Assembly: GCF_016107655.1 (NCBI RefSeq)
Contig: NZ_JABASX010000003.1
Coordinates: 372,001 to 436,000 of the forward strand
From: Brevibacterium antiquum
GTDB taxonomy: Bacteria > Actinomycetota > Actinomycetes > Actinomycetales > Brevibacteriaceae
Reading direction: 5' to 3'
DNA: 64,000 nt
Part shown: one piece after another, positions 38,361 through 47,603 of the stretch
Numbering within the stretch: position 1 is the stretch's first letter
Layout: each line of letters opens with the position of its first letter
Program-made: the position numbers and the translations under genes
The notes under the pieces: model-generated
What the model was told of the DNA's origin: nothing
What the model saw: only the letters and a program-made list of their open reading frames with translations
The model's database searches: none

Positions 38361-38434
38361 TGCGTCCGCAACGGGCGAGTGCGTCCGCAACGGGCAGAGT
38401 TGCGTCCCCAACGGGCGAGTGCGTCCTCAACCAG
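38361..38434. repeat. Four imperfect 19-21-bp tandem repeats
   Basis: TGCGTCCGCAACGGGCGAG repeats with starts at 38361, 38380, 38401 and 38420; the third unit has a 2-bp insertion before it and the fourth decays after TGCGTCCTCAAC. Not CRISPR-like, since there are no unique spacers. Confidence 0.8.
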
Positions 38435-38564
38435 CATCAGGCGCGGACCTGGTCCAGCACCGGAGCACTGTCGGTGAGATTGAACCACCACGATGCGTGA
38501 CGGCGCTGCGTGTGCCGAAGCCGGTGAGTGATGATGCCTGCGGATGCCGATGCACTATCGAGCA

Positions 38565-38597
38565 CGAAAAAGCGCCCCCTCTGCAGAGGACGCTTCA
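38565..38597 (-). terminator. Rho-independent terminator of the DUF3040 gene
   Basis: On the minus strand AAGCG-T-CCTCTGCAGAGG-GGG-CGCTT forms a stem around the perfect CCTCTG/CAGAGG palindrome and runs into TTTTTCG. It lies ~120 bp past the DUF3040 stop. Confidence 0.75.
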
Positions 38598-38713
38598 CTG
38601 GGGTGGATTGTGTACCAAGTATCACTCGGAGAGTACCCGCGGGCAGTCGCGATCGGCCCACAGGTCATCCGGCTGACAATCAGTCTCAGCGGCTCGACCG
38701 AGTGCCGCGCGAA

Positions 38714-39124
38714 TCATTCGCCGCGCTGGCGCTTCTCCCACCGGTCTTCGATCCGATTCATGAAACCGGACGGCCCGTTGGCCTCAGACTGGGGACCTTT
38801 CGATGGCTGAGCACGCTTGGCTTTGTCGCCGATCTGACGCGGACGGCTGAAAGCCCAGTACATTCCGGCAACCATCAACCCGAAGCCGACGACGCCGAGG
38901 ATGATCCACCATGTGCTGTTCGTCACCATAGAAATGGCGAAGATCGTTGCGGCGAGTCCTACAAGCGTGAGCAGAATACCCAGCACGAATCGCTTCGCGG
39001 AGAACCCTGGCCCGTTAGCGGCTGCCTGGGTTTCTGAAATATTGCGTGCGAAACGTGGGTCTTCACTGCGCAGCTGCTTCTCCAACTGATCGAGCAGCTG
39101 CTGTTCGTGATCGGAGAGTGGCAT
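38714..39124 (-). CDS. DUF3040 domain-containing membrane protein (Rv2169c-like)
   Basis: 136 residues. The start MPLSDHEQQLLDQLEKQLRSEDPRFA is the DUF3040 signature; two adjacent membrane helices (~48-95) are followed by a basic tail. Function unknown, found in nearly all actinobacteria near mraZ. Its place here matches Rv2169c of M. tuberculosis. I use the ATG at 39124 because it begins at the conserved motif; 13 further codons upstream are open. Confidence 0.88.
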   Translation of the reverse strand: MPLSDHEQQLLDQLEKQLRSEDPRFARNISETQAAANGPGFSAKRFVLGILLTLVGLAATIFAISMVTNSTWWIILGVVGFGLMVAGMYWAFSRPRQIGDKAKRAQPSKGPQSEANGPSGFMNRIEDRWEKRQRGE

Positions 39125-39254
39125 CTCGAACCCCCGTTTCCTTACTATGGCCTGATGACACAATCATAGTCTCTGAACACTGAAAAAACATCTTGAGGAC
39201 CGTTGCATCCCCTGGATTCTCACTGCGTCCTCAGACTATGAAGCACCTCACTGC

Positions 39255-40514
39255 CTAAACGTGGTCAGGACCCGTATTTTCGGGGTCAGGGCGCCTTCTG
39301 AGCAGAGACGCCTGCGAGATCGAAGCGGTCCCGAATTTTTTCCGCACATCATCAAGGGCAACCTCTGCTTCCCTGCCTGAGTGCTCGGCCTCGTCCAGTC
39401 TCGCCTGTCTGCCGCTGGCGGCGAAGTCCATCAGACCGGCTGCGCGGATACCCAGCAGACGCACCCCCTTGGATTTCTGCTCCCGCAGGTTTCTCATGGC
39501 CGGCCGCAGGGCCTCATAGATCTCACGGGCGAGGTCGGTGGGAGCATCGAGAGTGATCGATCGCGACAATGTGGTGAAATCACCGAGTCGATATTTCAGC
39601 CCCAAAGTGGTGGCGACCTTGCCTTCGGCCCGAACCCTGTGTGCAACTTTGTCCGACAGCCGCAGCAGCTCATGCTCAAGCTGACTCAGATCCCAGACGT
39701 CGTCGTTGAAGGTGTGCTCGGCGCTGATCGACCGGTCCTTCACCTGCCTGTCCATGCCGTGTGAGTCCAGTCCGTGGGCGCTGCGCCACAGATGATGGCC
39801 GTGGGCGCCGAATACCCGACCTGCCCAAGCTTCGTCGACTGCGGCTAAGTCCCCGATCAGACGTATGCCGTACTTGAAGAACCCATCCTTCGTCTTCTCC
39901 CCCACTCCTGGAAGCGCTTCGATCGGCATCGGATCGAGGAATTCCTGAGTCGCCGCCAGCGGGACGAGCAGCTGTCCGCGCGGTTTGGCTCGGGTGGACG
40001 CGAGCTTCGCCACGACTCGGCTGCCAGCGATCCCCACCGATGCGTTCAGCCCCGTCTGTGCTTCGATCTCGGCTCGAAGCTCGGATGTGATCAGCACCGG
40101 CGACCCCAATCTGCGCACCGCTCCTGACACGTCGATATACGCTTCGTCGACACTCACCTGGTGATAATCGGGTGTCACCTCACCCACCAGGTCGAAGACC
40201 TTCTGGGAATACGAAGAGTACAGGCCATGCGAAGGAGGGATCACCTCGGCGAAGGGACAGAGACTCATCGCCCGACCCATGGGCATGGCCGCATGGACAC
40301 CGAACTCACGAGCCTCATAGCTCGCCGAAACCACGACGCCCCGCCCGCTGCGACCGCCGACGATGACGGGACGGCCGAGAAGTTCCGGGCGGCTCAGAAG
40401 CTCCACCGACACGAAGAAGGAGTCCATGTCCAGGTGGAGCATCGTGGCTCCGGCATCGTCCGTCCCGAGACGGCTGAGATCGCCACCGGATCGTGACAGC
40501 TGTTTACGACTCAT
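39255..40514 (-). CDS. dinB: DNA polymerase IV (Y-family)
   Basis: 419-residue translesion polymerase. Catalytic motifs HLDMDSFFVSVE near residue 27 and SVDEAYIDVSGA, and the helix-hairpin-helix region PIEALPGVGEKTKDGFFKYG. No clear beta-clamp-binding peptide is visible at the C-terminus. It is transcribed divergently from the lipoprotein gene, 66 bp away. No LexA box could be made out in that short gap. Confidence 0.93.
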   Translation of the reverse strand: MSRKQLSRSGGDLSRLGTDDAGATMLHLDMDSFFVSVELLSRPELLGRPVIVGGRSGRGVVVSASYEAREFGVHAAMPMGRAMSLCPFAEVIPPSHGLYSSYSQKVFDLVGEVTPDYHQVSVDEAYIDVSGAVRRLGSPVLITSELRAEIEAQTGLNASVGIAGSRVVAKLASTRAKPRGQLLVPLAATQEFLDPMPIEALPGVGEKTKDGFFKYGIRLIGDLAAVDEAWAGRVFGAHGHHLWRSAHGLDSHGMDRQVKDRSISAEHTFNDDVWDLSQLEHELLRLSDKVAHRVRAEGKVATTLGLKYRLGDFTTLSRSITLDAPTDLAREIYEALRPAMRNLREQKSKGVRLLGIRAAGLMDFAASGRQARLDEAEHSGREAEVALDDVRKKFGTASISQASLLRRRPDPENTGPDHV

Positions 40515-40580
40515 CGGGCACTCATGTGTCTGCGTTGGCTCCTTTCGGCTCCCGTCGCCGAGTCCGGGTAGTCTGTAGTC

Positions 40581-41123
40581 ATGGTAACGCGCGCCACTGT
40601 CATGACATTGCCCCTCGCCGCTGCTCTCGTCCTCGCAGGATGTTCGGGACCGGCCAACGAGGCGGCAGAAGGATCACCCACTCCGGAGAAGACGCAGTCT
40701 TCGTCCGCAGCCTCGACGCCCGAAGGTTCGGAGGCCGCGAGCAGCGAACAGCCGAGCAAGGATTCCGAGGCTGCCTCCACCGACGTCGAAGATCTCCCGA
40801 AATACCTCAAGCCCTACCCGGACTCGACTGTGCTGTCGAGCGCCCGTGCGAAGGCCGAGAACGGAGCCGATTCAGGAAAGCTCGAAGAGGTCAGCCTGGT
40901 CATGAGCGCCAAGGCCGAACCCAAGGACATCTTCACGTTCTACTCCAAGGCACTGAAGAAGGCCGGATTCGAAACGTATGGCGACGAGATCAAGACGAAG
41001 AGTGCCCAGGTCGTGAACTTCCGACACAAGGACAATGAAGGTCTGCTCGTCGTCACAATCGCCAAGGACCCTTCAAAGAAGCCGAATTCGATCGTGACAG
41101 TCGGCGGGAACATCGTTCCATGA
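40581..41123 (+). CDS. Secreted lipoprotein of unknown function
   Basis: 180 residues. Signal peptide with lipobox LVLAGC (Cys at about residue 21), then a Ser/Glu/Ala-rich linker to ~residue 70 and a small globular domain (YLKPYPDSTVLSSARAK ... EDIFTFYSKALKKAGFETYG-like). Expected to be lipidated and processed by LspA. It overlaps the polyprenyl synthetase start (ATGATG/TGA), the position of lppM in M. tuberculosis, but the sequence similarity to LppM is not evident to me. Confidence 0.85.
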   Translation: MVTRATVMTLPLAAALVLAGCSGPANEAAEGSPTPEKTQSSSAASTPEGSEAASSEQPSKDSEAASTDVEDLPKYLKPYPDSTVLSSARAKAENGADSGKLEEVSLVMSAKAEPKDIFTFYSKALKKAGFETYGDEIKTKSAQVVNFRHKDNEGLLVVTIAKDPSKKPNSIVTVGGNIVP

Positions 41124-42325
41124 TGGGTGCCGACTCTCCGTCTGCAGTTGAGGCGGAGACCGCGCAGACACCAGAGGCGTCCGGCCGGAAGAGCACCATC
41201 GAAGCCCTCAAGTCCCCCGAATCCATTGCCGCCGAGGTATCGACGGGAATCGAAGGGTTCCTCGAATCGAAGGCGGCCGAGTTCCTCACGATCTCACCCG
41301 ATGCGCACGACATCGGGCAGGCGCTCCTCGACTTCACACGGGGCGGGAAGATGATCCGTCCGGTCCTGCTGTGGTGGGGCTACCAGCTGGCAGCCGGAGA
41401 CGATCCTGCAAGGGACAGCATGACCGGCGGTGTCGCCGAGGCCGCCGGTTCGCTCGAACTTCTCCATGCGGCCGCTCTCATCCATGACGACGTCATCGAT
41501 CATTCCGATACGCGTCGCGGCAAGCCGGCACTGCATCGCCAATTCGAGTCCTATCACGCCGGACGCAGCTACCAAGGCGGAGCCGAGCCCTTCGGAATCG
41601 CGGCAGCCATCGTCATCGGAGACATCTGCCTTGCCCTCAGCGAAGAGCTCTTCGAGAAATCCCAGACCGTCCTGGGCATTACGCCCTTGGCACGAGATCT
41701 GCGTGCCACGCTCCGCAGGGACGTGATGGTCGGGCAGTACCTCGACGTCCTGGCCGAGGTGGTCCCGCTTGAGGACGAACGCATCGGCGACAGGGCCTGG
41801 GAGGTTCTCAGCTACAAGTCCGCGAAGTATTCGGTCGAACAGCCGCTCCTTCTCGGTGCGGCCCTGGGCGGTGCCGACGAGGAACAGCTCGCAGAGATCT
41901 CCAAGTTCGGACTCCCGCTCGGGCAGGCATTCCAGCTTCGCGACGATGTGCTCGGCATCTTCGGCGATCCCGTTGCCACCGGGAAACCGGCCGGCGATGA
42001 CATCCGTGAGGGCAAACGCACCGTACTCATCGCCGAGAGCATGAAGAACCTTCGCCCGGAGCAGGTTCAGGTCATGGCAGAGCGTCTGGGAAACCCGAAT
42101 CTCTCAGATGACGAGGTCGACGAGTGCGTGGAGATGCTCACCGAATCCGGCGGCCTCGACGCGGTCGAATCCTTCATTCGGACCAAGTATGACGAAGCAC
42201 TGTCCGTGGTCCGCGAATGGGCGGATAAAGGTGCCCACGCTGACACAACACGGACAACGATCGGCGCCGCTGCCCAAAGGCAGCTCGAGGGGTTCGCCGA
42301 GTCTCTCAGCTATCGGACGAGCTGA
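41120..42325 (+). CDS. Polyprenyl (geranylgeranyl-type) diphosphate synthase, IdsA family
   Basis: 401-residue trans-prenyltransferase that extends allylic diphosphates with IPP. First Asp-rich motif DDVIDHSDTRRGKPA, second LRDDVLGIFGDP. The collinear M. tuberculosis gene is idsA2. Chain length cannot be fixed from the sequence alone: residues before the first motif (LELLHAAALIHDD) are small, which allows C20 or longer products. The ATG at 41120 overlaps the lipoprotein stop; a second ATG follows at 41123. Confidence 0.9.
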   Translation: MMGADSPSAVEAETAQTPEASGRKSTIEALKSPESIAAEVSTGIEGFLESKAAEFLTISPDAHDIGQALLDFTRGGKMIRPVLLWWGYQLAAGDDPARDSMTGGVAEAAGSLELLHAAALIHDDVIDHSDTRRGKPALHRQFESYHAGRSYQGGAEPFGIAAAIVIGDICLALSEELFEKSQTVLGITPLARDLRATLRRDVMVGQYLDVLAEVVPLEDERIGDRAWEVLSYKSAKYSVEQPLLLGAALGGADEEQLAEISKFGLPLGQAFQLRDDVLGIFGDPVATGKPAGDDIREGKRTVLIAESMKNLRPEQVQVMAERLGNPNLSDDEVDECVEMLTESGGLDAVESFIRTKYDEALSVVREWADKGAHADTTRTTIGAAAQRQLEGFAESLSYRTS

Positions 42326-42358
42326 GAGACCCTGCTGAACGACGAGAAGGCTGAGGGA

Positions 42359-42709
42359 TCAGAAGGCCAGGGCCTGGGCCCGCCGTCTGACCTCTTTGCG
42401 ATTGCCGGCCCGCAGCAGATCGATGGGACGCCCGGGCAGAGAATCATCCGGGGTGAACAGCCAGTGGATGGACTCACGATCGTCGAAGCCCGCGTCCCGC
42501 AATGTGCTCAGAGTGCCCTTCAACGGGGTCAGCACCGAGCCGTCGACGAAGAACGCCGTCGGCACCTGCATCACTTTGGGTGTCCCGTGCTTATAGCCGC
42601 AGATCGCACCGTCCTCCAGGAGCCTGCGCACCTGCATGATGCCAAGACCCGTCGACTCGGCGATATCTGGCAATGTGGCCCAATCCTGGACGAGTTCTTC
42701 CGTATTCAC
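42359..42709 (-). CDS. Rv2175c-family DNA-binding protein
   Basis: 116 residues with an N-terminal winged-helix-like segment (WATLPDIAESTGLGIMQVRRLLEDG) and a C-terminal domain ending RRRAQALAF, close to Rv2175c of M. tuberculosis (ending RRAQAMAY). Rv2175c is a DNA-binding substrate of the PknL kinase, which is encoded 1.3 kb away here. I choose a GTG at 42709: TAGGCT seven bases upstream could be a -10 box for a leaderless message. A GTG at 42742 would add 11 residues. Confidence 0.85.
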   Translation of the reverse strand: MNTEELVQDWATLPDIAESTGLGIMQVRRLLEDGAICGYKHGTPKVMQVPTAFFVDGSVLTPLKGTLSTLRDAGFDDRESIHWLFTPDDSLPGRPIDLLRAGNRKEVRRRAQALAF

Positions 42710-42838
42710 ATCCTCAAGCCTAGCAATATTTGAGAGAAACACCCCGCCATGCGGAGTCGAATGCTCGGGTGCAGCCCGGGCACTCGATAGTCTGGAGTGT
42801 GAAACTTCCCCATCCGATATGAAGTCAACAGGTGACAG

Positions 42839-43981
42839 ATGACACGTATGCGACGGAATCCTCAGGTGCCCGTTACCGCCGCTCCTGACATCCGTGCTGC
42901 TTCAAAGGTGAATTCCACCGGCCCCATCCCGGGACTCACCGACCCCATCCCCACGGATCACGACAACGCTGACCTCGACTTCGCCGAGGCGGCCTCCTCC
43001 CGTGCCGACGACCATGAGAGCTCCCCCGGCACACCGACCAACTCCCCAGCGTCATCATCGCAGGCTGCGCCGGGGCCGCAATGGACGTCTGGAACCAACG
43101 GTGAGACCATTCCGGTGACGCACGGCGGTCGCACCTACAAAACCAGAGACGGTGACACTCTGTACGGAGTCGCCAGCAAACATGGCGTTTCCGTGCCCGC
43201 TCTGGCTGAGCTCAATCGCATCTCGCCGCGGCAGAATCTCCATCAGGGTCAGGTGCTGTCCCTGCCTGAGAAGAACGACCTGCCCGATACCGACCCTTCG
43301 CATGTCGTCGCACCGGGCGAGACTCTGCCCGGAATCGCCGCCAGGCATCAGATGTCGCCCGGCAGCCTGCGCCGTGCGAATTCGATGGGCGACGACTCGT
43401 TCCTCCAGGTCGGCGAGCTGCTGCTGCTCAGAGATTCGACGGCTCGACGGCATCGCACACCGCCCCAGCCACCGACCGATATTCCGCGCGTCGCCACGAG
43501 CGCTCAGGTCGAGGGCATCAGACCCAATGTGCTCGCAGCCGCACGACTGAACAAATTCACACTCCTGCAGAGAACTCACCCGGCACCGGCCCAGGCCCGA
43601 TTCATCGTTGCCTCAATCGCCGAGGAGCTCGGAGCCGACCCGGCACTCATGCAGGCCGTTGCCGCGCAGGAATCAGGTTTCCAGCACACCACTGTCTCGG
43701 CGGGGAATGCCATCGGCATCATGCAGGTCACTCCTCGATCGGGCAGGTGGGCCAGCGACATCGTCGGCCGCAGTCTCGATCTCCTTGATCTCGGCGACAA
43801 CATCGTTGCGGGAACAGTCATCTTGGGATGGCTGATCGAAACTGCAGAATCGGAGAACGAGGCACTGGCGGGCTACTATCAGGATCTTCGCTCCGTGAGA
43901 TCCGAGGGATTGCTGCCCGAGACGAAGGCCTTCGTCCGCGCCGTTCAAATGCAGCGACAGCGAATGCAGGAGGCGCTATGA
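42839..43981 (+). CDS. LysM and lytic transglycosylase (SLT-like) protein
   Basis: 380 residues. Two LysM domains (~100-145: YKTRDGDTLYGVASKHGVSVPALAELN; ~155-200) that bind glycan, then a C-terminal SLT/goose-lysozyme-like region with the catalytic Glu in AVAAQESGFQ and the following GNAIGIMQVTP. The ~90-residue N-terminus is Pro/Ser/Asp-rich with no hydrophobic signal peptide, and an in-frame stop just before the ATG excludes a longer form. AGGTGA lies three bases upstream. It overlaps the pknL start (ATGA). Confidence 0.88.
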   Translation: MTRMRRNPQVPVTAAPDIRAASKVNSTGPIPGLTDPIPTDHDNADLDFAEAASSRADDHESSPGTPTNSPASSSQAAPGPQWTSGTNGETIPVTHGGRTYKTRDGDTLYGVASKHGVSVPALAELNRISPRQNLHQGQVLSLPEKNDLPDTDPSHVVAPGETLPGIAARHQMSPGSLRRANSMGDDSFLQVGELLLLRDSTARRHRTPPQPPTDIPRVATSAQVEGIRPNVLAAARLNKFTLLQRTHPAPAQARFIVASIAEELGADPALMQAVAAQESGFQHTTVSAGNAIGIMQVTPRSGRWASDIVGRSLDLLDLGDNIVAGTVILGWLIETAESENEALAGYYQDLRSVRSEGLLPETKAFVRAVQMQRQRMQEAL

Positions 43982-46053
43982 GTGCCCGTACGGATCCGCT
44001 CATCGGCACAATTCTCAATGACCGCTACAGCATCGACGCGAAGATCGCGCGCGGTGGAATGGCGATGGTCTACCGCGGCACGGATCTGCGCCTTGACCGT
44101 GAGATCGCGATCAAGGTCATGCATGACCACCTCATCAGCGACGACACCTTCGTCGAACGGTTCCGACGCGAGGCCATCAACGCCGGACGGCTGACCCACC
44201 CGAATCTCGTGGCCATCCATGACCAGGCCCGCGACGGCGACACGGTCTATCTTGTGATGGAGTACCTGCCGTCGGTGACTCTGCGCCGCGAGCTCAAGCA
44301 CCGGGGCACCTTCACTCCGCGTCAGGCGATCGTCGTCCTCGATGCGATCCTCGCCGCACTCGAAGCAGTCCATTCCACGGGAATCATCCATCGCGATCTC
44401 AAACCCGACAATGTCCTCCTCGGCACCGATGGTCAGGTCAAGCTCGCGGACTTCGGTTTGGCGCGCGCCGTCACCACCGCGACGACGACCAAGACCCTGA
44501 TCGGCACTGTCGGATATGTGGCGCCTGAGCTCGTCACGCGGACTGGCGCCGATATCCGCACCGACCTCTACACGGTCGGCATCATGTTCTACGAGATGCT
44601 CACCGGGATGCAGCCCTATACGGATGAAGTCCCCATCCAGGTCGCATACCGCCACGTACACGATTCCGTACCGCCTCCGTCAGACCAGGTCACCGGACTG
44701 AGTCCGCGCCTTGACGCCCTGGTGCTGTGGGCGACGTCAAAGGATCCCGCCGACCGTCCCGATGACGCCGCGCAGTTCCGTCATGCCCTCGCCGAGGCCC
44801 GATCCGAGATGAGCGAGAGCGAACTCGACCTCGGCGACCCCAATGTCGTACCGGGTGAGCACTCCCCCAAGCTGACAGCGAGCATCGATCTCGGAGCTGA
44901 AGCTCCGAAAGAGAAGCGATCGCGCACCGACGAGATCCCCTACCTCGAGAACGACGAAGACAACGAGAACGCCGAGGCGGAGCACGCCGATACTGACACC
45001 GACGAAGAGTCTGGTGCGGCGGGGACAGCCGCAGCGGCTGGTGCCGCAGGCATCGGTGCCGCTGGTGTCGGTGCCGCTGGTGCCGCTGCCGCCTCGAAGG
45101 CAGACGATGCGGCGACCTCCCCCGACGGTGTCTCCCAGGACAACACCGATCACGGTGACGAGAACGAACCCGAGCACGGCGAAGACAAGGCCGACGACAA
45201 GACCGCAGTCGCGGCGGCAGCAGCCACAGCCTCGGCGACTTCAGCACCAACCCGTCGACGCAGACGACGACTGGCGGCAACCGTCGGGGCTGCGTTGCTC
45301 GTGCTCGCCCTTGTGGCCTGGCTGGTCATCGCAAACCTTCCCGCGCCCACCTCGATCGTGCCGGCCCAGCTGGCGGGCAAGGACCTTGACAAGGTGACCT
45401 CGCAGATCGAGGACACCGGTCTCGACGCTCAGCCGAAGGAAGTCTTCGACGACAGCGTCCCAGCTGGTGTCGTCATCGGCACAGACCCGGTCGGCGGATC
45501 CGAACTTGCCCCGGACTCGACCGTCACGGTCGTCGTGTCCAAGGGCGAAGAGATGTTCCCCGTCCCCAAGCTCAAGGGGCTCAGCTCCGACGAAGCTGAG
45601 GCCGCGCTGAAGAAGGCCGAGTTGAAGCTCGGCAAGGTGGACGAAGAGTACAGTGACTCGGTCGACAACGACGATGTCATCTCAGCGTCGAAGAAGCAGG
45701 GCGAGGACCTGTCCAAGGGCACCGAGGTCGATCTCGTTGTGTCCAAGGGAGTCAAGCCGACCCCCGTGCCCAATGTCGAGGGCCTGACCTTCGATGCCGC
45801 ATATGCGACCTTGGCCAAACGCGGATTCCGTGTGGGCAAGGACGAGGTCTTCTCCGACGACATCCCCAAGGGCAAAGTGGTCTCACAGTGGCCCAAGAGC
45901 TCTGAGGCGAAGCCCTATGACTCTCTCATCATTGTCCGCGTCTCCAAGGGCAAGGAGAAGAAGGAAGAGTCCAAGGACGACAAGAAGGACGAGAAGAAGA
46001 AGGACGACGACAAGGACAGCAAGAAGGACGAAGACAAGAAGAAGAAAGACTGA
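43978..46053 (+). CDS. pknL: Membrane Ser/Thr protein kinase with PASTA domains (PknL-like)
   Basis: 691 residues. Cytoplasmic kinase domain (~12-275) with glycine loop ARGGMAMVY, catalytic HRDLKPDNVLL (~residue 138), DFG (~160) and a Thr-rich activation loop (TTATTTKTLIGTVGYVAPE). An acidic and Ala/Gly-rich juxtamembrane stretch leads to one membrane helix (~431-456), followed by three PASTA domains (each ending VSKG) and a ~30-residue Lys/Asp tail. PASTA domains bind muropeptides or lipid II. Position and neighbours match M. tuberculosis PknL. The ATG overlaps the LysM gene stop. Confidence 0.93.
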   Translation: MSARTDPLIGTILNDRYSIDAKIARGGMAMVYRGTDLRLDREIAIKVMHDHLISDDTFVERFRREAINAGRLTHPNLVAIHDQARDGDTVYLVMEYLPSVTLRRELKHRGTFTPRQAIVVLDAILAALEAVHSTGIIHRDLKPDNVLLGTDGQVKLADFGLARAVTTATTTKTLIGTVGYVAPELVTRTGADIRTDLYTVGIMFYEMLTGMQPYTDEVPIQVAYRHVHDSVPPPSDQVTGLSPRLDALVLWATSKDPADRPDDAAQFRHALAEARSEMSESELDLGDPNVVPGEHSPKLTASIDLGAEAPKEKRSRTDEIPYLENDEDNENAEAEHADTDTDEESGAAGTAAAAGAAGIGAAGVGAAGAAAASKADDAATSPDGVSQDNTDHGDENEPEHGEDKADDKTAVAAAAATASATSAPTRRRRRRLAATVGAALLVLALVAWLVIANLPAPTSIVPAQLAGKDLDKVTSQIEDTGLDAQPKEVFDDSVPAGVVIGTDPVGGSELAPDSTVTVVVSKGEEMFPVPKLKGLSSDEAEAALKKAELKLGKVDEEYSDSVDNDDVISASKKQGEDLSKGTEVDLVVSKGVKPTPVPNVEGLTFDAAYATLAKRGFRVGKDEVFSDDIPKGKVVSQWPKSSEAKPYDSLIIVRVSKGKEKKEESKDDKKDEKKKDDDKDSKKDEDKKKKD

Positions 46054-46065
46054 TCACATCGATCA

Positions 46066-46095
46066 GGGACCCTTCCCCACAGCGGGTCTTTCTCT
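46066..46095 (+). terminator. Terminator of the kinase operon
   Basis: GGGACCC and GGGTCTT arms (with G-T pairs) around a 9-11 nt loop, followed by TCTCT, 12 bp after the pknL stop. Confidence 0.5.
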
Positions 46096-46112
46096 GAAGC
46101 CGAATGAAATAA

Positions 46113-46152
46113 CAGGTGGCCGTGCGATTCGTTCGCACGGCCACCTGCTTCT
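46113..46152. terminator. Bidirectional terminator between pknL and aroG
   Basis: Perfect 15-bp stem CAGGTGGCCGTGCGA / TCGCACGGCCACCTG with a TTCGT loop, followed by CTTCTCT on the plus strand and preceded by TTATTTCAT on the minus strand. It separates two convergent genes. Confidence 0.85.
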
Positions 46153-46198
46153 CTGGTATCTGAGAAGACGAGTCGACGTCTGTCAGCCGACACTCACA

Positions 46199-47593
46199 TC
46201 AGTTGCGACGAGTCAGGTACTCCGCGACCTGGAAGGCCATCTCAAGTGACTGGTCGTGATTGAGGCGAGGATCGACGAGTGTCTCATAGCGACGGCGCAG
46301 ACCCTCGTCGTCGATCTCGGTCGCTCCGCCCATGATCTCTGTGACGTCGTCACCGGTGAGTTCGATGTGCAGTCCGCCCGGAATGGTCCCGGCGTCCTGA
46401 TGGGCGCTGAAGAATCCTTCGACCTCGGCCATGACATCTTCGAACCGGCGGGTCTTGTACCCGGTATTCGAGGTGATGGTGTTGCCGTGCATCGGATCGC
46501 AGACCCAGGTCACGTGCGGCAGGCGGTCACCGACTCCGGCAAGCAGCTTCGGCAGAGCCTCGGTGATCTTCCCTGCGCCCATGCGAGTCACGAAGGTCAG
46601 TCGGCCGGGCTCGGCATCCGGGTCGAGCTTCTCAGCCAACGCCAGCGCTTCGTCTGCGGTGGCCGTCGGACCGAGCTTGACGCCGATCGGATTGCGGACC
46701 TTCGACAGGAAGTCCACGTGGGCTCCGTCGATGTCACGGGTGCGTTCGCCGATCCACAGGAAATGTCCGGACACGTCGTAGGCCTCGCCTGTCCGTGAGT
46801 CGATCCGCGTCAGTGCACGTTCGTATTCGAGCAGGAGAGCCTCATGAGCGGCGTAGAATTCGGTGGTCCTCAACGCATCGAAGTCAGCTCCGCACGCGTC
46901 CATGAAGCGGATCGCACGATCGATCTCGCGCGCAGTCTGCTCATAGCGTTGGTAGCCGGGGTTCGATGTCAGGAATCCGCGATTCCACTCGTGGACGAGT
47001 CGCAGGTCTGCGAAACCACCCTGGGTGAAGGCTCGGATGAGATTGAGCGTGGAAGCGGAGACATGGTATCCCTGCAGCAGTCTCGCCGGATCGTGACGGC
47101 GTGATTCCTCGGTGAACTCATAGCCGTTGACGATGTCGCCGCGGTACGAGGGAAGCGTGACGCCGTCCCGCGTCTCCGTATCCGCGGACCGGGGTTTGGC
47201 GAACTGGCCGGCCATGCGACCGATCTTGACGACCGGCATCGAACCGCCGTAGGTGAGCACCGCCGCCATCTGCAGCACGGTCTGCACTCGGGCGCGGATC
47301 TTGTCAGCTTGAGCGCCGGCGAAGGACTCGGCGCAGTCACCACCGGCAAGGACGAAGGCCTCGCCGCGAGAAGCAGCTGCAATGCGCTGTTTGAGGACAT
47401 CGGCCTCGCCCGCGAAGACCAGCGGAGGAGAGCTGCGCAGGCTGGTCAGCGAATCGTCGAGGGCCTGGCCATCGAGATAGGTCGGCTGCTGCTGCGGATT
47501 CATCTCACGCCAGTCGTCAAGACCGCTGAGATCGTTCGTGCCCGCTGGGGCGCTGTCCCTGTTGGCGAATACCGGATCGATATGGAGGCTCAC
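46199..47593 (-). CDS. aroG: Class II 3-deoxy-D-arabino-heptulosonate 7-phosphate synthase
   Basis: 464-residue plant-like (class II) DAHP synthase, condensing phosphoenolpyruvate and erythrose 4-phosphate in the first step of aromatic amino acid synthesis. Markers: VLAGGDCAESFAGAQ, MPVVKIGRMAGQFAKPRS, VTWVCDPMHGNTI and HIELTGDDVTEIMGGA. GTG start at 47593, 10 bp downstream of the DUF151 gene. In M. tuberculosis the matching gene (Rv2178c) also lies next to pknL. Confidence 0.96.
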   Translation of the reverse strand: MSLHIDPVFANRDSAPAGTNDLSGLDDWREMNPQQQPTYLDGQALDDSLTSLRSSPPLVFAGEADVLKQRIAAASRGEAFVLAGGDCAESFAGAQADKIRARVQTVLQMAAVLTYGGSMPVVKIGRMAGQFAKPRSADTETRDGVTLPSYRGDIVNGYEFTEESRRHDPARLLQGYHVSASTLNLIRAFTQGGFADLRLVHEWNRGFLTSNPGYQRYEQTAREIDRAIRFMDACGADFDALRTTEFYAAHEALLLEYERALTRIDSRTGEAYDVSGHFLWIGERTRDIDGAHVDFLSKVRNPIGVKLGPTATADEALALAEKLDPDAEPGRLTFVTRMGAGKITEALPKLLAGVGDRLPHVTWVCDPMHGNTITSNTGYKTRRFEDVMAEVEGFFSAHQDAGTIPGGLHIELTGDDVTEIMGGATEIDDEGLRRRYETLVDPRLNHDQSLEMAFQVAEYLTRRN

Positions 47594-47603
47594 AATCGTT
47601 CTT

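Larger units (their letters stand above)
38222..38713. other. 492-bp intergenic stretch between convergent genes
   Basis: No convincing gene on either strand. It holds a four-copy tandem repeat (38361-38434) and the terminator of the DUF3040 gene (38565-38597). The rest shows nothing I can name. Confidence 0.6.
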
